A stretch of DNA of 64,000 bases from Primulina eburnea (taxonomy: Eukaryota; Streptophyta; Magnoliopsida; Lamiales; Gesneriaceae): the NCBI RefSeq assembly GCF_022965805.1, contig NC_133102.1, positions 8,068,885 to 8,132,884 of the forward strand, written 5' to 3'. A program made the translations under genes and the position numbers. Each line of letters starts with the position of its first letter. The stretch's first letter is position 1. The notes under the pieces were generated by a model. It was not told the origin of the DNA. It did not search any database and worked only from the letters and a program-made list of their open reading frames with translations. This document shows positions 11,051-22,276 of this stretch, piece after piece.

Positions 11051-11634
11051 CGAACAATGTACCTGCAAGAAACGTTAGTAAAATAAATAAATAAAAATAT
11101 TTGTCACTGGAATTCTCACGGTTACTCCAAAGAAAATTTACTAGACTCTCTTTTTATATCTGACTTCAAATACTCACCAGTTATTCTGAAGAAACAATGC
11201 TCGCACTCAAGTATTTTAACTCGAATTCGATAGTTCTCTCGAATGTGTGCTCAAGCTTTATATTTGTATATATCAAACCTTTATATTCCACTCGTAGACA
11301 CTCGTAAATATCTCGCTTGGATTGCGTAATGCCAAGAAATTTGGAAAAAAAATTTATTGTGAGAGACACTTGAATATGACTCACAATAAAGACAATAACA
11401 AAATTTAATGCTAAATAATAGCACAAAATTTTTGATTTTTTTTAGGATTTGCACAAGAGGGGTTTGTGCAACTCGAACGACTCACAAAATTTTGAGAATC
11501 ACAAAATTCAGGAAACTACAAGAAATGATATAATCATGTAGATCTGAAAACAAAACGATAGAACAACGCAGATCTGATAATTAAAAACGAGATACTTACT
11601 TGAATCAAAAAGAACCAAAAGTTTTGATACCAAA
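11051..11634 (-). other. Leader of the minus-strand gag element with candidate PBS
   Basis: Read on the minus strand, TGGTATCAAAAC at 11621-11632 resembles the initiator-Met primer site and follows a CA at 11635 after two bases. The part from about 11050 to 11365 aligns by eye with 62480-62770 on the plus strand. The leader contains no long coding frame. Confidence 0.5.
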
Positions 11635-12433
11635 TGATGTGATTCTTCAAACATGAAAAGAAAACGCGCTAAAAAACAGAGTCACACCCTTGATTCGATG
11701 AAATAAACAAATTTGGGTTGTCCCGATATTTTTGAAAAAATTGAAGGTTTGTGATATTCACCTCTAAGGTATGAAAAAATTAGCAACAAATATTCACGAA
11801 TATAAACAACTGATATCAAACGAACCTTCAAAGAACTCGTCTTTGGCAATCCGAGTGAAGAACAATCGACAAACACCACAAAAATTAAATTTTTGATAAG
11901 TTTGATTTTTGTGTGTACAAACCAAAGCTTCGAAAATTTTGAGAGAAAACTTATAAAAGTATATTCAATCTTCATTTATTTGTTCAATAATGTCTTACAA
12001 TATGTTTATATGGAAAAATACAACAAAAATCGTGATCTAAAGTTTTCAACATCAAATCTGTACTGCAGCGCCCTGGGGCGGCTTGTTTCAGCTGCTGAGG
12101 CGCAAGACGTGCTGAGGCTGGATTATTACCCACTAGGGCATGTTGCCCTCGGCCCTGGTGCGTCTTGACTACCTCCCATGGTCATTTCATACTCAAATGA
12201 TTTGTTGCTCGATACGTCTTCATGGAATGCTTCATTGAACTCCTTCAAGCGTTTTCGAATGCGCTTGATTATTCATTTTTAATCATCATCAAGCTTGTAC
12301 AATCAAGACAACCACCTGTATGTATCTCCTCCCAAAATTTAGCACGTCATGTCCGATCAGATTCGTATCGCTTTTCATGTTCAAAGTAGGTGATTGTAAT
12401 ATTCTATCTCATATTGGAATGCTAGGACAATCT
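11635..12433 (-). repeat. Probable LTR of the minus-strand gag element
   Basis: DNA beyond the candidate primer site should be LTR; its minus-strand end reads ATCACATCA. The outer boundary is not defined, because the CACTA element at 12437 interrupts the sequence and continuation after 15884 is possible. A GC-rich block lies at 12060-12170. No coding evidence. Confidence 0.4.
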
Positions 12434-12436
12434 GCA

Positions 12437-15400
12437 CACTACAAGAAATTCAACATTCAACCACACTCAAAAGACAATGATTTTAACAAAAACGTTGTCT
12501 TTGTGAATTTTTCCTTGTCAAAGACAATAGTTTTTTAAAATCCGTTGTCTTTTATGGGTAAAAGACAACCCATAAAAGACAACGGTTTTAGCAAACCGTT
12601 GTCTATGAGCATGTCTTTTGGTTTCTAAGACAACGGTTTTCAATACCATTGTCTTTGTGCTGGTTTTTTATTTAGCTAAGACAACGGTTTTTGTTAAAAC
12701 CGTTGTCTTTTATGGGTTATGACAATGGTTTCGATATTGTTGTCTATGAGCGGGTTTTTTTTAGTAGCTACGAAAACGGTAATTAATACCGTTGTCTATG
12801 AGCGCGTTTTTATATAGCTAAGACAACAGTTTTAAAAACCATTGTCTATTAACGTCAGTGAAAGACAACGGTTTTTTTAGTAGCTACGAAAACAGTTTAT
12901 AAAATCATTTTCTATGTACATTTTTAGGGTCTAAACAACGTTTTAAAAAAAACGTTGTCATATTACTAAAAGAAACAATCGTAAACTGTTTAGCGACGGT
13001 TTCATAAAACCGTCACATTTTTAAATTAGACCGTCGCATTTGTTAAATAGCGACAGTTTTAACACAAACCGTAGCTATATTTAGTGACGGTTTTAACAAA
13101 ATCGTCGCAATTTTAAATTAGCAACGGTAAAAACCATCGCTAATTTAAAAATTGCGACAAGTGTTTAAAATAACTGTCGCTAATAGCGACAAATTAAGAA
13201 GAGCCGTCGCTAATAGCCACAGTTTAAGACAAAACCATCTTTAATAGCGACGGTTTTAAACAAAAATCGTCACAAATTGTCTATAAATATCCGCATCCTC
13301 AGTTCATTTCTCCCCACAATAAATTTTCTTTCTTCCACGATTTTAATTTCGCTTCAATTCTTGATAAATTTTTATGTGTTAGTTAAGATTATTAATATTA
13401 TTAGTTTAGTAAGATTGTAAGTTTTTATATTATATTTATCAAATTATAAAAGGTGAATTTTTTTTATTTTATGCAAAATAATAGCGACTGAAGTCATATG
13501 AACAACCGTCGCTAATTAACGACGAAAATCATATGAACAATTAGCGACGGAAATAATATGAAAAACAGTCGCTAATTGGCCTTTAACAACGGTGTTTCAG
13601 TGCTACGACAACGGTTTTTCCTCGTTGCCTTTAGACGTCTATGACAACGGTTTTTCACCATTGTATTCGAGTACACTCTTTAACCATATGACCTTTAACA
13701 ACGGTTTTACAAGACCTACGACAACGGTTTTTCACCGTCGTCTTTAGACGTGTACGAGTACGGTTTTTCATCGTTGTCTTTGAGTGCACCCTTTATGTTG
13801 GATCTTGGTTTTCTATACTCCCAAACGTATTGGAAGTTTTAAAATTTTATTTATTTTGACAATCAAAATATGTTTTGCTTTGGGCGCTCATATGATTTTA
13901 ACAAAAATATTCGTAGCATGTTTAAAAGTTATACATTTGGTGAATAAATCACGAGGCACCAACTGATACGGTATGACGGATCTAGCTCTTGATGGATCCC
14001 TACGAACTTTCTTCAAGAGACTCCTTTCTTTTCTTCTAATCAGGTCCACCACTGAATTGTTTGATCCTCTTCCAAATTGCACTAGAAATATTGGAAGAGA
14101 TTTAACGTATGAGAAAATTATTTGAGAGATGGCTCAAAAATATTTTCTCAAAAGAGGTGGACGATTTTTATCTTTCTTTGGAGGAGTGGTTTTCGAATTG
14201 GGAGGCTAGGGTTATGAATTCTCAACCCACTTTTATATTTAACCATTGACCTAATTATCATAGTATAATAATTGGGCCATTCAATTAATATTAATGAGCT
14301 TGATTAATTAATTAGATTAGTCCAACTAATTTAATCAATTAATCAAGGTCCATTAATAACTTTAATTATTTAATATGTTGGACTTGTACTCCTACAAGCT
14401 CATTAAACATATTACCACCAATATTTAATTTATTAATTAATCAACTCAACTCTTGAGCTTAATAAATCAAATACATTATAAATTCAACATTTGAATTTAT
14501 TATTTAAATTGTAAATTCAACTCCTTGAATTTTTATCACCTCCAAAATTTAATATTAATAAACCTAACATTTGAGTTTAATAAGTTAAATTCTCAAAATA
14601 TATAAATTCAACTCCTTGAATTTATTCTTTCAAAATTTAATTATCATAAATTCAACTCCTTGAAATTACTATATAATATAAATTCAACTTCTTGAATTTA
14701 TTCTCTCAACGGGAACAAACGATCTAGTGCTTGTGTGACCCTCAATGGTTCAGGGATACAGCTAGCCGTGGGTTCACAACTCTTTGTGAATCAGGACATA
14801 ATCTTTTATTAGGGCTTACCCTAGTTAGCCCCAATCTTTTCATCAACACCTTGATCAAGAATGTCAGAACTCATTTCTGATTGCACCTATCGGATCATGG
14901 TAAGAACGTCTAGTAGCATCGCCCCATGATCCCCTAGGTATCACTGATAGTGCCTGCAAGAACCAGTCGATTATGATTAACGTACAATACGGTCATTTCA
15001 TTTCATATATCCCGATCGAATCTGCAGCCATTGGTTCATCGAGGGTTGTATATTAATTCGATAACTATGTGATAACTATAATAATGACATCGCGTGTACT
15101 ATTGGAGAACTCCTTCTCCGAAGTACATCTCGTACTCTGGTCAGAGATTCCATACACTATTATTTCATCAGATCACATAGGATATCCACACCCGCAGGTG
15201 AGCGGTGAATCCCCGAATACAATGCACTGGCTCCTATATGTGTCGCAACTATATCCAACCTCGCCACCTGATGACTCTCTTGGAACCGGTAAACGAGTCA
15301 AAGCACAGCCCTTGCATATAGAGCCTCAGTGTTGTCCCGGGTCGTAAGGACTAATGTTGTACAATCATAACCACAGACTTATCTTCTCGTTGAATGATAA

Positions 15401-15881
15401 CCACTTGGAAACTCCGAGGGAGGGTTGTTCGGTATAATCATCATATGACTACTCATCTGCATGTTTGGACATCTCTATGCCTTACCAAGAAACGCAGTAC
15501 ACAACATCACATATGCTAGTCTCGAGCTCAAACGATCTTTATCCATGTTTTAGGCGGCTGAATCGACTAGGAACGAATTTAGATCATACAGTGTTTATAA
15601 ACGAGTTTCAACATCGAATTACGATTCATTTGTATTAAAGTATAATCAAGGTTTTTATTTATGTTTGATAACATGGGTATACAGATAAAGAAATAACAAA
15701 CCATGAAATAATGAATTATAGTAAAATAAATATTGTTCTTTACAACTGAGTCAATAAAATCTCTAGTCAACAGTTGACTTGCAGAGCATCTACTCTAACA
15801 CTTTAACCACATGATCTTTAACAACGGTTTTACAAGATCTACGACAACGGTGAAAAACCGTTGTTGTGAGCCTTTGTAGTG
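12437..15881 (+). mobile_element. Non-autonomous CACTA (En/Spm-type) DNA transposon
   Basis: Begins CACTACAAGAAA and ends TTTGTAGTG, the CACTA-superfamily terminal signature, flanked by the 3-bp duplication GCA (12434-12436 and 15882-15884). The subterminal part is packed with alternating copies of ACAACGGTTTT and AAAACCGTTGTC (12490-12960, 13580-13760, 15815-15865) and a second family AGCGACGGTTTT (12980-13270, 13480-13570), which transposase would be expected to bind. There is no transposase gene. Without the LTR nested at 13796-15800 the element is about 1.4 kb. Confidence 0.88.
13796..15800 (+). mobile_element. Solo LTR (2005 bp) nested inside the CACTA element
   Basis: Starts TGTTGGATC and ends CTCTAACA. 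It is flanked by perfect 5-bp copies of CTTTA (13791-13795 and 15801-15805), and the CACTA subterminal repeats continue on both sides. No primer site, coding domain or second LTR is inside, so an LTR-LTR recombination product is the simplest reading. An AT-rich middle repeats AAATTCAACTCCTTGAATTT (14480-14700). A truncated relative of its last 200 bp is at 23930-24129. Strand is not certain. Confidence 0.8.
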
Positions 15882-15884
15882 GCA

Positions 15885-16497
15885 TGGGTTTATAAGGGTG
15901 AAGAATTGGCTTATTTTAGGAGTTAGATTGATTAGTTATTTTCTCAAAACGAAGACGGAAGTGAAATAGCCACGGGCCAAACTCAATGAGCACAAGAAGC
16001 CACTGGTCGTGGTGCCTGACATAATAAAACAAGAAAAATAGCACTCTTTTCTTAGTTAGTACGGAAAATAATAACAAATAAATTATTGGTTAAATTACTA
16101 ATACTCAAATTTTGTGAACAAATATTAGTTATGCCTCAAATTTTATGACAACCATGCATTGAGAATTTTCAAACATTTTCACTTAGAAAAATATTTGCAG
16201 CTGTTCATCCTCCGGAAGAACAGCATATTCCTCCACAAATTTCTGAGTTACAATTTGACCCACAAATATTCCTTCGATCTTCTCATCAGATGACATTCTA
16301 AATAATCTTGAAAAATTCTCACGAACTTGGCTATATCGTTTTCGCGATTATTCAAGAACATAAGAACATATTTTGGTGAAATATACATTTAATGATTTTC
16401 ATTTTCTTGCATTCCCCATGTATTATGTTCTTTGCCCTAAAATTTTTTGTACCGAATAGGTTGGCGTGCATGCTCTAAACTTCATGTGTACCTAATA
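15885..16497. other. Intergenic, upstream of the myristoylated-protein gene
   Basis: The first 150 bp probably continue the repeat interrupted by the CACTA element (TTTATAAGGG at 15889-15898). On the minus strand, 16198-16375 has an open frame with RENFSRLFRMSSDEKIEG; I do not recognise it. Otherwise AT-rich, including the promoter and leader of the next gene. Confidence 0.4.
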
Positions 16498-17481
16498 ATG
16501 GGGTGTGGTGTTTCACGGATTGACGGTAACGGGCTAGCAATTCCGGTCAAGCTCCGGCCGCTCTTCCTTAGCCGGTTAGAGGAGATCTCAAAAAGTAGGC
16601 ATGGTCGTCCCCTCAAAGATCCCACACCTTCGAAGAAAGAGTTGCTCTTGCATGAAAAGGACGACGACGATGATGACGATATCTTGAAAACCGCACCCTC
16701 ATCTCCTAAGGATACCGTCTTCGATGGCACAAAGATCGAGGATACGAAGAGGATAGGGCATGGAACCGAGGCTGGCGTCGTCGCGAGCCAAGGTAAAAAG
16801 GATGGCAATGAACATGAGGTGAGTAGAGAATGTAGCACGAAAGGAAATTGCAAAGATGTTATGAAAGAGAGAATGGTAGAAAACATGGAGGCTAAGGAGA
16901 AGGATAGGCTAGACAACATGTTGACAGATACCGAAAACGAGGATGACGATGATGGCGATGAGAGAATGATCGGCCAGGAGATGGACGATGATGCCTTTCC
17001 GGGTTCACCGAGTTTTCGAGTATATTTCAATGAAAACGAAGAAGACGACCACCATGATAGTGGTGAGAAACCATATCCATCTCATATAAGTTGTATCCAA
17101 TATTGTTTGATATATAAGAATTTTGATTTTGCTTAGTATTTTTTATCATAAATCCAGAGAACCATGATGTCTTGAAGGATACATCTTCATCAAAGGTATA
17201 TTTATGACATGATTAGCATCGCAGAAATCTTATTTAATGAACAAACTAATCTCTACATTTACACCATTTTTTCAAATATCAATAATCAATCCATAGTCTT
17301 TGGCAAGCAGGAATCATCCGAAAAGCAAAAGGCGAAGAGAGGAAAGAAAAAGAGGAGCTTTAAGTTGCCTAAAGGAGGACAAGTCAAGAATCTATTGAAT
17401 GTTAAATCATGCTACATGCCATCTCACTCCGCTCCCCACGACCGCGCCCATCTTCTCCTGGCGCCAAAGGCGACTACTTGA
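16498..17481 (+). CDS. Acidic protein with N-terminal myristoylation signal, 3 exons, 257 aa
   Basis: Exons 16498-17062, 17158-17195 and 17311-17481 join in phase at GT..AG sites and end at TGA. The start is the ATG of MGCGVSRIDG: Gly2 with Cys3 is a classic N-myristoylation plus palmitoylation signal, so the protein is probably membrane-anchored. An Arg-rich block follows (RPLFLSRLEEISKSRHGR), then acidic runs (DDDDDDD near residue 60; DENEDDDDGDE near 150-160), a conserved-looking FPGSPSFRVYF block, and a basic C-terminus (KQKAKRGKKKRSFKLPKGGQ, then NLLNVKSCY and DRAHLLLAPKATT). I recall plant proteins with this start and end, but no assigned function. The short second exon (38 nt) is the least certain part. 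Confidence 0.75.
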
Positions 17482-18050
17482 ACCTTACTGGATCGCGCGA
17501 GGCCAGTCAGGGGCGGAGCCATGATTTCGTACGAGGGACACTAGACGGGGTTGGTCTGAAACGAATCAGTGGACTTAGATGACCAATTTTTTTCTTTTTT
17601 CTTTGGTTCGCTATGTTGATCCACCTCCGAGCCTAACGCCAAAAAGGTGGTATAAGAATTGTTGAACAGATCACAGCAGAAATTACCAAACATTGCCTTT
17701 GTAGCCTATGATTTCGGGTACTTTAGCTCTTTTCTTGTGATATAAATAGTGCATTTTCTTTCTTTCGAATTACATGTAGCATAATTTACACTTATTTATT
17801 AGATTTGATGATATATATCAATTCATTGGCTTGAAGAGAGGAAAATGATCTATGGCCAATAAATATTAAATACACAACCGTGGACGGAATACAATAGGAA
17901 ACTCTCAAGTCTTTTATTTTCAGTCCTTTTTTTTGGAGACGCATTAAGCATAGAATTCTATAAGGTTGTATTTTAGATTGATAGATTTCAAATTAATATA
18001 TTTCAAATATATTTAAATTTATTTTTGTAGTTTAGATAAAGAAGCAAAAA
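17482..18050. other. 3' flank and intergenic DNA
   Basis: Presumed 3' UTR of the preceding gene, then AT-rich DNA. CAGGGGCGGAGCCATGATTT near 17507 resembles one end of a hAT-type element, but no matching far end was found. No coding signal. Confidence 0.4.
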
Positions 18051-18227
18051 CTTGTGTGAGACGGTCTCACGGGTCGTATTTTGAGAGACGGATATCTTAT
18101 TTGGGATATCCATGAAAAAATATTATTTTTTATGCTAGGAGTATTACTTTTTATTGTGAATATCGGTAGAGTTGACCCGTCTCACAGATAAAGATTTGTG
18201 AGACCGTCTCACAAGAGACCAACTCTT
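18051..18227 (+). mobile_element. MITE family A, copy 1
   Basis: Begins TTGTGTGAGACGGTCTCACGG and ends near GAGACCGTCTCACAAGAGACC, with the inner core TTTTTATTGTGAATATCGGTA. The ends are inverted relative to each other and each contains a short palindrome GAGACGGTCTC. About 175 bp, no coding capacity. Related copies are at 18915, 20998, 35612 and 57617. Confidence 0.75.
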
Positions 18228-18914
18228 CGATGTTTATATAATATTTCATATTAATTATGACGTATTTCAATTTCACTCAATAACTAATGCATTCGAAATT
18301 CATTCTGCTTTGTGTTACAATTGTGTAAATAAATAAGGTATGGATTTAAGAATTCATTTATTGTTTTATTATTAACAATATAAATGTAATCGAAATCTAT
18401 ATATTTCAAATTCATTCATCCAAATGCAACCTAAAACGATTTATACAGAAGAAATAGAAAAAAATCATATTATACTTATTATCTCTATTTCTCATCGACG
18501 CAATAAAACGAAAACAAAGATAACTATCCAAAACTGTGGTTAGAGAGACAAAAAATGTAAGAAGAATACGAGCAAGTTAATGAGGGTTCAATATATAGGA
18601 ACTAAAATGGTTGCCAGTCGTATTAGGATATATACCGTTTGCATTCCGAAAGAGGTCGACATATATCCATCAAGCTTCCTTATCCGGAAAACATCTGATG
18701 CAACTATTTTACTAGTATCCATCCATTCACATTTACACACACACACTACATCTTAGGTCTTTTCGTTTCGTCATCCATTGACGAATTGCTTATTCGATCT
18801 ATATATATGTATTTGATTTCTAGAATTGTGTCAGTATCGTTGACGTGAAGTTGATATCCACGTGGGATGTATATATACATTCAAGGCTATCTTACTTTGG
18901 ACAAAACTACTTGA
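18228..18914. other. AT-rich intergenic DNA
   Basis: No gene or recognisable repeat seen between the first two MITE copies. It contains only short AT-rich stretches and a few short open frames without codon bias. Confidence 0.4.
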
Positions 18915-19080
18915 GTAGGTCTCTTGTGACACGATTTCACGAATTTGTATATGTGAGACGGGTACCGATATTCACAATAAAAATTAAAACTCTTAGTATA
19001 AAAAATAATATTTTTCATGGAATACCTAAATAAAATATCCACAAAATACGACCCGTGAAACTGTCTCACACAAATTTTTG
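18915..19080 (-). mobile_element. MITE family A, copy 2 (inverted)
   Basis: Reads as the reverse complement of copy 1: AGTAGGTCTCTTGTGACACG at the left and GTGAAACTGTCTCACACAA at the right, with the TATTCACAATAA core. It is more diverged than copy 1 and lies about 170 bp upstream of the TATA box of the aspartic protease gene. Confidence 0.7.
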
Positions 19081-19251
19081 TCAAACTACTTTTGATTTTA
19101 ACCAAAACAAAAATCATTTTTAACAATAGGTACATGTATATGTACATTAAGTCTCTCTCACTTTGGACAAACTACTTTTAGTTTTACCAAACCAAAAATC
19201 AATTTTAACCACTTGCATTCATTGTACCATTATTATTATTAAAATAGAAAT

Positions 19252-19259
19252 TATATAAA
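19252..19259 (+). promoter_or_regulatory. TATA box of the aspartic protease gene
   Basis: TATATAAA lies 58 bp before the ATG at 19317, which would give a leader of roughly 30 nt. An RY motif CATGCATG is at 19269-19276, a known B3-factor site, but its role here is unproven. Confidence 0.5.
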
Positions 19260-19316
19260 ATCCAGGGCCATGCATGTTCCATCACCAAGCTTTCCTCTCT
19301 GTGTGTGGGAAGAAAC

Positions 19317-20774
19317 ATGGCCACATTCAAAGGCACCGTTTTCTTCTCATTTCTCTTGTCAGTGATTGTCCTCTCTCAGGCTTCGCTTCATTACAAGAAA
19401 CAAAATGGGAACTTTCAGGTTCTTGATGTCTCTGCCTCGTTACTGCAAGCTCGCCGAGTCTTCTCCTCGGAGAAACCTGCTGCAGACGCTGTAAGTCTTC
19501 AATCCCTTGGAGTTAGTACCGGTAATTCTTCCTTCACCCTCACTCTCCGGTCGAGATCCTCGATGCTCCGGCTATTTCACCGTACTTTAAAGAATTACAC
19601 TTCGCTCACTCTCTCCCGACTCGCCAGAGATGAAGCTCGAGTCCAATCGCTGCTCTCCAGGCACTCGCTCTCCGTTTCGGGTTTTTTGACTTCAGATCTC
19701 GAGCCGGACGAGCTGGAAGTTCCCGTGACTTCGGGGATTAGCCAAGGGAGTGGGGAGTACTTTGCTAGGGTGGGGCTCGGCTCGCCCGCGAAGGAAATCT
19801 ATATGGTTATCGACACGGGAAGTGACATCAGCTGGCTGCAATGCCAGCCTTGCACCGACTGTTACCAGCAGACGGGCCCTATCTTCAATCCTTCTTCTTC
19901 TTCGACTTACCGGAAACTCACCTGTGACTCGCAGCAGTGCGCCGCCCTCCAGGTCTCCGCCTGCCGTACGGACACATGTCTTTACCAGGTATCCTACGGG
20001 GATGGCTCCTACACAGTTGGGGATTTCGTCACCGAGACGATGTCCTTTGGCGGTGGCTCGGTTCCTAACGTGGCTCTGGGGTGCGGCCACGATAACGAAG
20101 GGCTGTTCGTCGCCGCCGACGGGTTGCTGGGGCTGGGCGGCGGTTCTTTGTCTCTAGCTTCTCAAATCAGAGCTACATCGTTCTCGTACTGCCTAGTACA
20201 CCGCGATTCGAGCACATCCTCAACCCTAGAATTCAACGCCGCCCAACCCAGCGACTCGATCTTGGCACCTCTGCTGAAGAACTCTTTGATCAGCACTTAC
20301 CACTACGTGGGCCTCACCGGGATAAACGTCGGCGGCCAGCCGGTGAACGTACCAGCGTCAACATTCGAAATCGGAGGCGACGGTAAAGGCGGAGTGATCG
20401 TCGACTCCGGCACGGCCGTGACGCGGCTGAGGACGGAGGCGTACAACGCCATGCGGAACGCTTTCGTAGCCATGAGTAGCCAGAATTTGCCATCCCCCAC
20501 CACCGGCTTCGCTTTATTCGACACGTGCTACGATCTGTCCTCCAAGACCTCCGTCAGCGTCCCGACGGTGTCGCTTCAATTCGCGGGCGGCAGAGCTCTG
20601 CGTCTGTCGCCGAGCAACTATCTAATTCCGGTGGACGATTCCGGGAAATTCTGCTTCGCCTTCGCGCCGTCGTCGGGTTCACTGTCTATCATCGGTAACG
20701 TGCAGCAGCAGGGGACACGTGTCAGTTACGACCTCGCCAACAAAATTGTTGGGTTCAGCCCCAATAAATGCTAG
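19317..20774 (+). CDS. ASPG1: Nepenthesin-type aspartic protease, ASPG1-like, 485 aa
   Basis: Single-exon A1-family endopeptidase. The ATG at 19317 gives a hydrophobic signal peptide (residues 1-23, cut probably after QAS), a propeptide to about residue 135, then the mature enzyme. Catalytic aspartates are D166 (DTGSDISW) and D363 (DSGTAVTRL). Twelve cysteines (176, 179, 182, 203, 208, 216, 221, 256, 292, 404, 446, 485) fit the nepenthesin class, and GCGHDNEGLF and SIIGNVQQQGTRVSYDL are typical plant blocks. Length, lack of introns and the LDVSASLLQ start agree with Arabidopsis ASPG1, an ABA-inducible protease acting in guard cells and drought avoidance. The coding DNA is GC-richer than its AT-rich surroundings, usual for such intronless genes. 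ASPG1 as opposed to a close paralogue is inference. Confidence 0.9.
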   Translation: MATFKGTVFFSFLLSVIVLSQASLHYKKQNGNFQVLDVSASLLQARRVFSSEKPAADAVSLQSLGVSTGNSSFTLTLRSRSSMLRLFHRTLKNYTSLTLSRLARDEARVQSLLSRHSLSVSGFLTSDLEPDELEVPVTSGISQGSGEYFARVGLGSPAKEIYMVIDTGSDISWLQCQPCTDCYQQTGPIFNPSSSSTYRKLTCDSQQCAALQVSACRTDTCLYQVSYGDGSYTVGDFVTETMSFGGGSVPNVALGCGHDNEGLFVAADGLLGLGGGSLSLASQIRATSFSYCLVHRDSSTSSTLEFNAAQPSDSILAPLLKNSLISTYHYVGLTGINVGGQPVNVPASTFEIGGDGKGGVIVDSGTAVTRLRTEAYNAMRNAFVAMSSQNLPSPTTGFALFDTCYDLSSKTSVSVPTVSLQFAGGRALRLSPSNYLIPVDDSGKFCFAFAPSSGSLSIIGNVQQQGTRVSYDLANKIVGFSPNKC

Positions 20775-20997
20775 TCAGTGGCAGCGGACATAAGCAAATT
20801 TGGCTGATAATTAGTGTTTTAATAATATTATTATTATTATTATTATTAATTATTGCATGCGATTTACTTTCAAGCAAGACCAGGAAACAAAGTTGTTAAA
20901 AAATATTAAACTTCACTACCCGACTGTTTCCTTTCTTTCCCCTTAGAAAAGTTGAATTAAATCATATATTAACTATATTATACACTTAAAAGATTAG
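20775..20997. other. 3' flank of the protease gene
   Basis: Begins with the presumed 3' UTR, including a (TTA)n run at 20821-20850. No other feature seen. Confidence 0.4.
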
Positions 20998-21150
20998 AAT
21001 TTGTGTGAGACAGTCTCACGTGTCGTATTTTATGAGACAAATATCTTATTTGGGTGAATATCATGATGTCCAGAATATTACTTTTTATTGTGAATATCGG
21101 TAGGGTTGATCCGTCTAATAGATAAGACTGTTTCATAAGATACTTATTCG
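20998..21150 (+). mobile_element. MITE family A, copy 3
   Basis: TTGTGTGAGACAGTCTCACG at the left and the TTTTTATTGTGAATATCGGTA core identify the family. The right end is degraded (GATAAGACTGTTTCATAAGA). Confidence 0.65.
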
Positions 21151-21330
21151 TAATTAAATAAGGTCGGGTTCATATTATTTTATATTAAGATAATTGAATT
21201 GCACCTTATATTTTGCTAATGAATTTTAATATTATATTCATAATTAAATAAAGCCAGGTTCATATTATTTTATATTAAGATAATTGAATTGCACCTTATA
21301 TTTTGCTCTTGAATTTTAATTTTATATATT
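21151..21330. repeat. Tandem duplication of a 90-bp unit
   Basis: Two head-to-tail copies (21151-21240 and 21241-21330) start TAATTAAATAAGG and TAATTAAATAAAG and share GGTTCATATTATTTTATATT. They differ at only a few bases, so the duplication is fairly recent. Non-coding. Confidence 0.85.
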
Positions 21331-22276
21331 TTATTTGTTAAAGTTTATTTTAAGTGTGTTTTAATTTTTATATTTAATTTTCAAATATTTTATTGTTTAA
21401 AAACTTAGAAGTACTTTAATGAGTATGGTTTGAGTTCGGATTCCTTTCAAGTTCGTTAAACAAAATCGTTCTAGAGTTCTTCGAATATTTTTAATTTAAA
21501 AAAAAACCAAACTAATATATGAAATTTAAAGGGTATAAATCTCATTTTATAAGATTCAATAACTTACATTTCATAATGTGAGACAACAATTCATGACCAA
21601 CAAATTAGATCAAAAAACTTGTCGATCTCGCGAACTGGGTCGTAAGCTTAGGAGACGAACAATCTTTAAGCTTGAATATTTCGGCTCGATGAGCTCAACA
21701 CGATAAGCTTAACGAAGACGATTTTGTATTAATTTATCTGGAGACAACCGAAATGAAATTATTGACTATGGTGTAAACAGAATTAATTATATCATTTAAG
21801 TATCATTTAATTTGGAAGTGAAAAATTGGAGAAGAGGAAGGAAAATAAGTCATAAATTAAATAAAAATAAAGGGAAGGAGGGGGCGGGGGGGGGGGGAGT
21901 TGCGGGTGTGGGGCAACATTTAAGCCGACGTTTGTTTGTTGTTGGCAGAGAAGAGATATTCAATGTATTTTCGTTTTCAATGGAACTGTTTTACGTGTGG
22001 TTAGGTACACATTTAATGTAATAATAATTGCCCCAAGAATGCGAGGTCCATGTGATATAAGTTTGAAAGTGGATTTGTCTCCTTCCATTTACTGGATTCC
22101 GATGGAGACTTGGATTTCTATTTCATCTTTATCATATTAATTATTATAAAAAGGTTATCAATGTTTGTAAATATATTAATTTTAACCATATAAATATCTT
22201 TTGAATTTTGAACATTTTAGTTGTTTTTTTTTTAATAGAAGGTTGATGATGTGACATTATCGTCATTTCATTCCGG
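21331..22276. other. AT-rich intergenic DNA
   Basis: No supported gene. A run of guanines near 21885-21898 is the only unusual composition. Confidence 0.4.

Noticed and set aside
16482..17030. 182-codon frame antisense to the myristoylated-protein gene
   Set aside because: Serine-rich shadow of acidic GAT/GAC codons on the other strand; the plus strand has a start, splice sites and conserved ends.
17500..17570. CAGGGGCGGAGCC motif like a hAT-element end
   Set aside because: No inverted partner or 8-bp duplication found nearby.
19692..20157. Overlapping frames within the aspartic protease gene
   Set aside because: Shadows caused by high GC in an intronless gene; the protease frame contains all catalytic and cysteine residues.
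21812..22021. Glycine-rich short frame
   Set aside because: Depends on a guanine run and has no splice or homology support.
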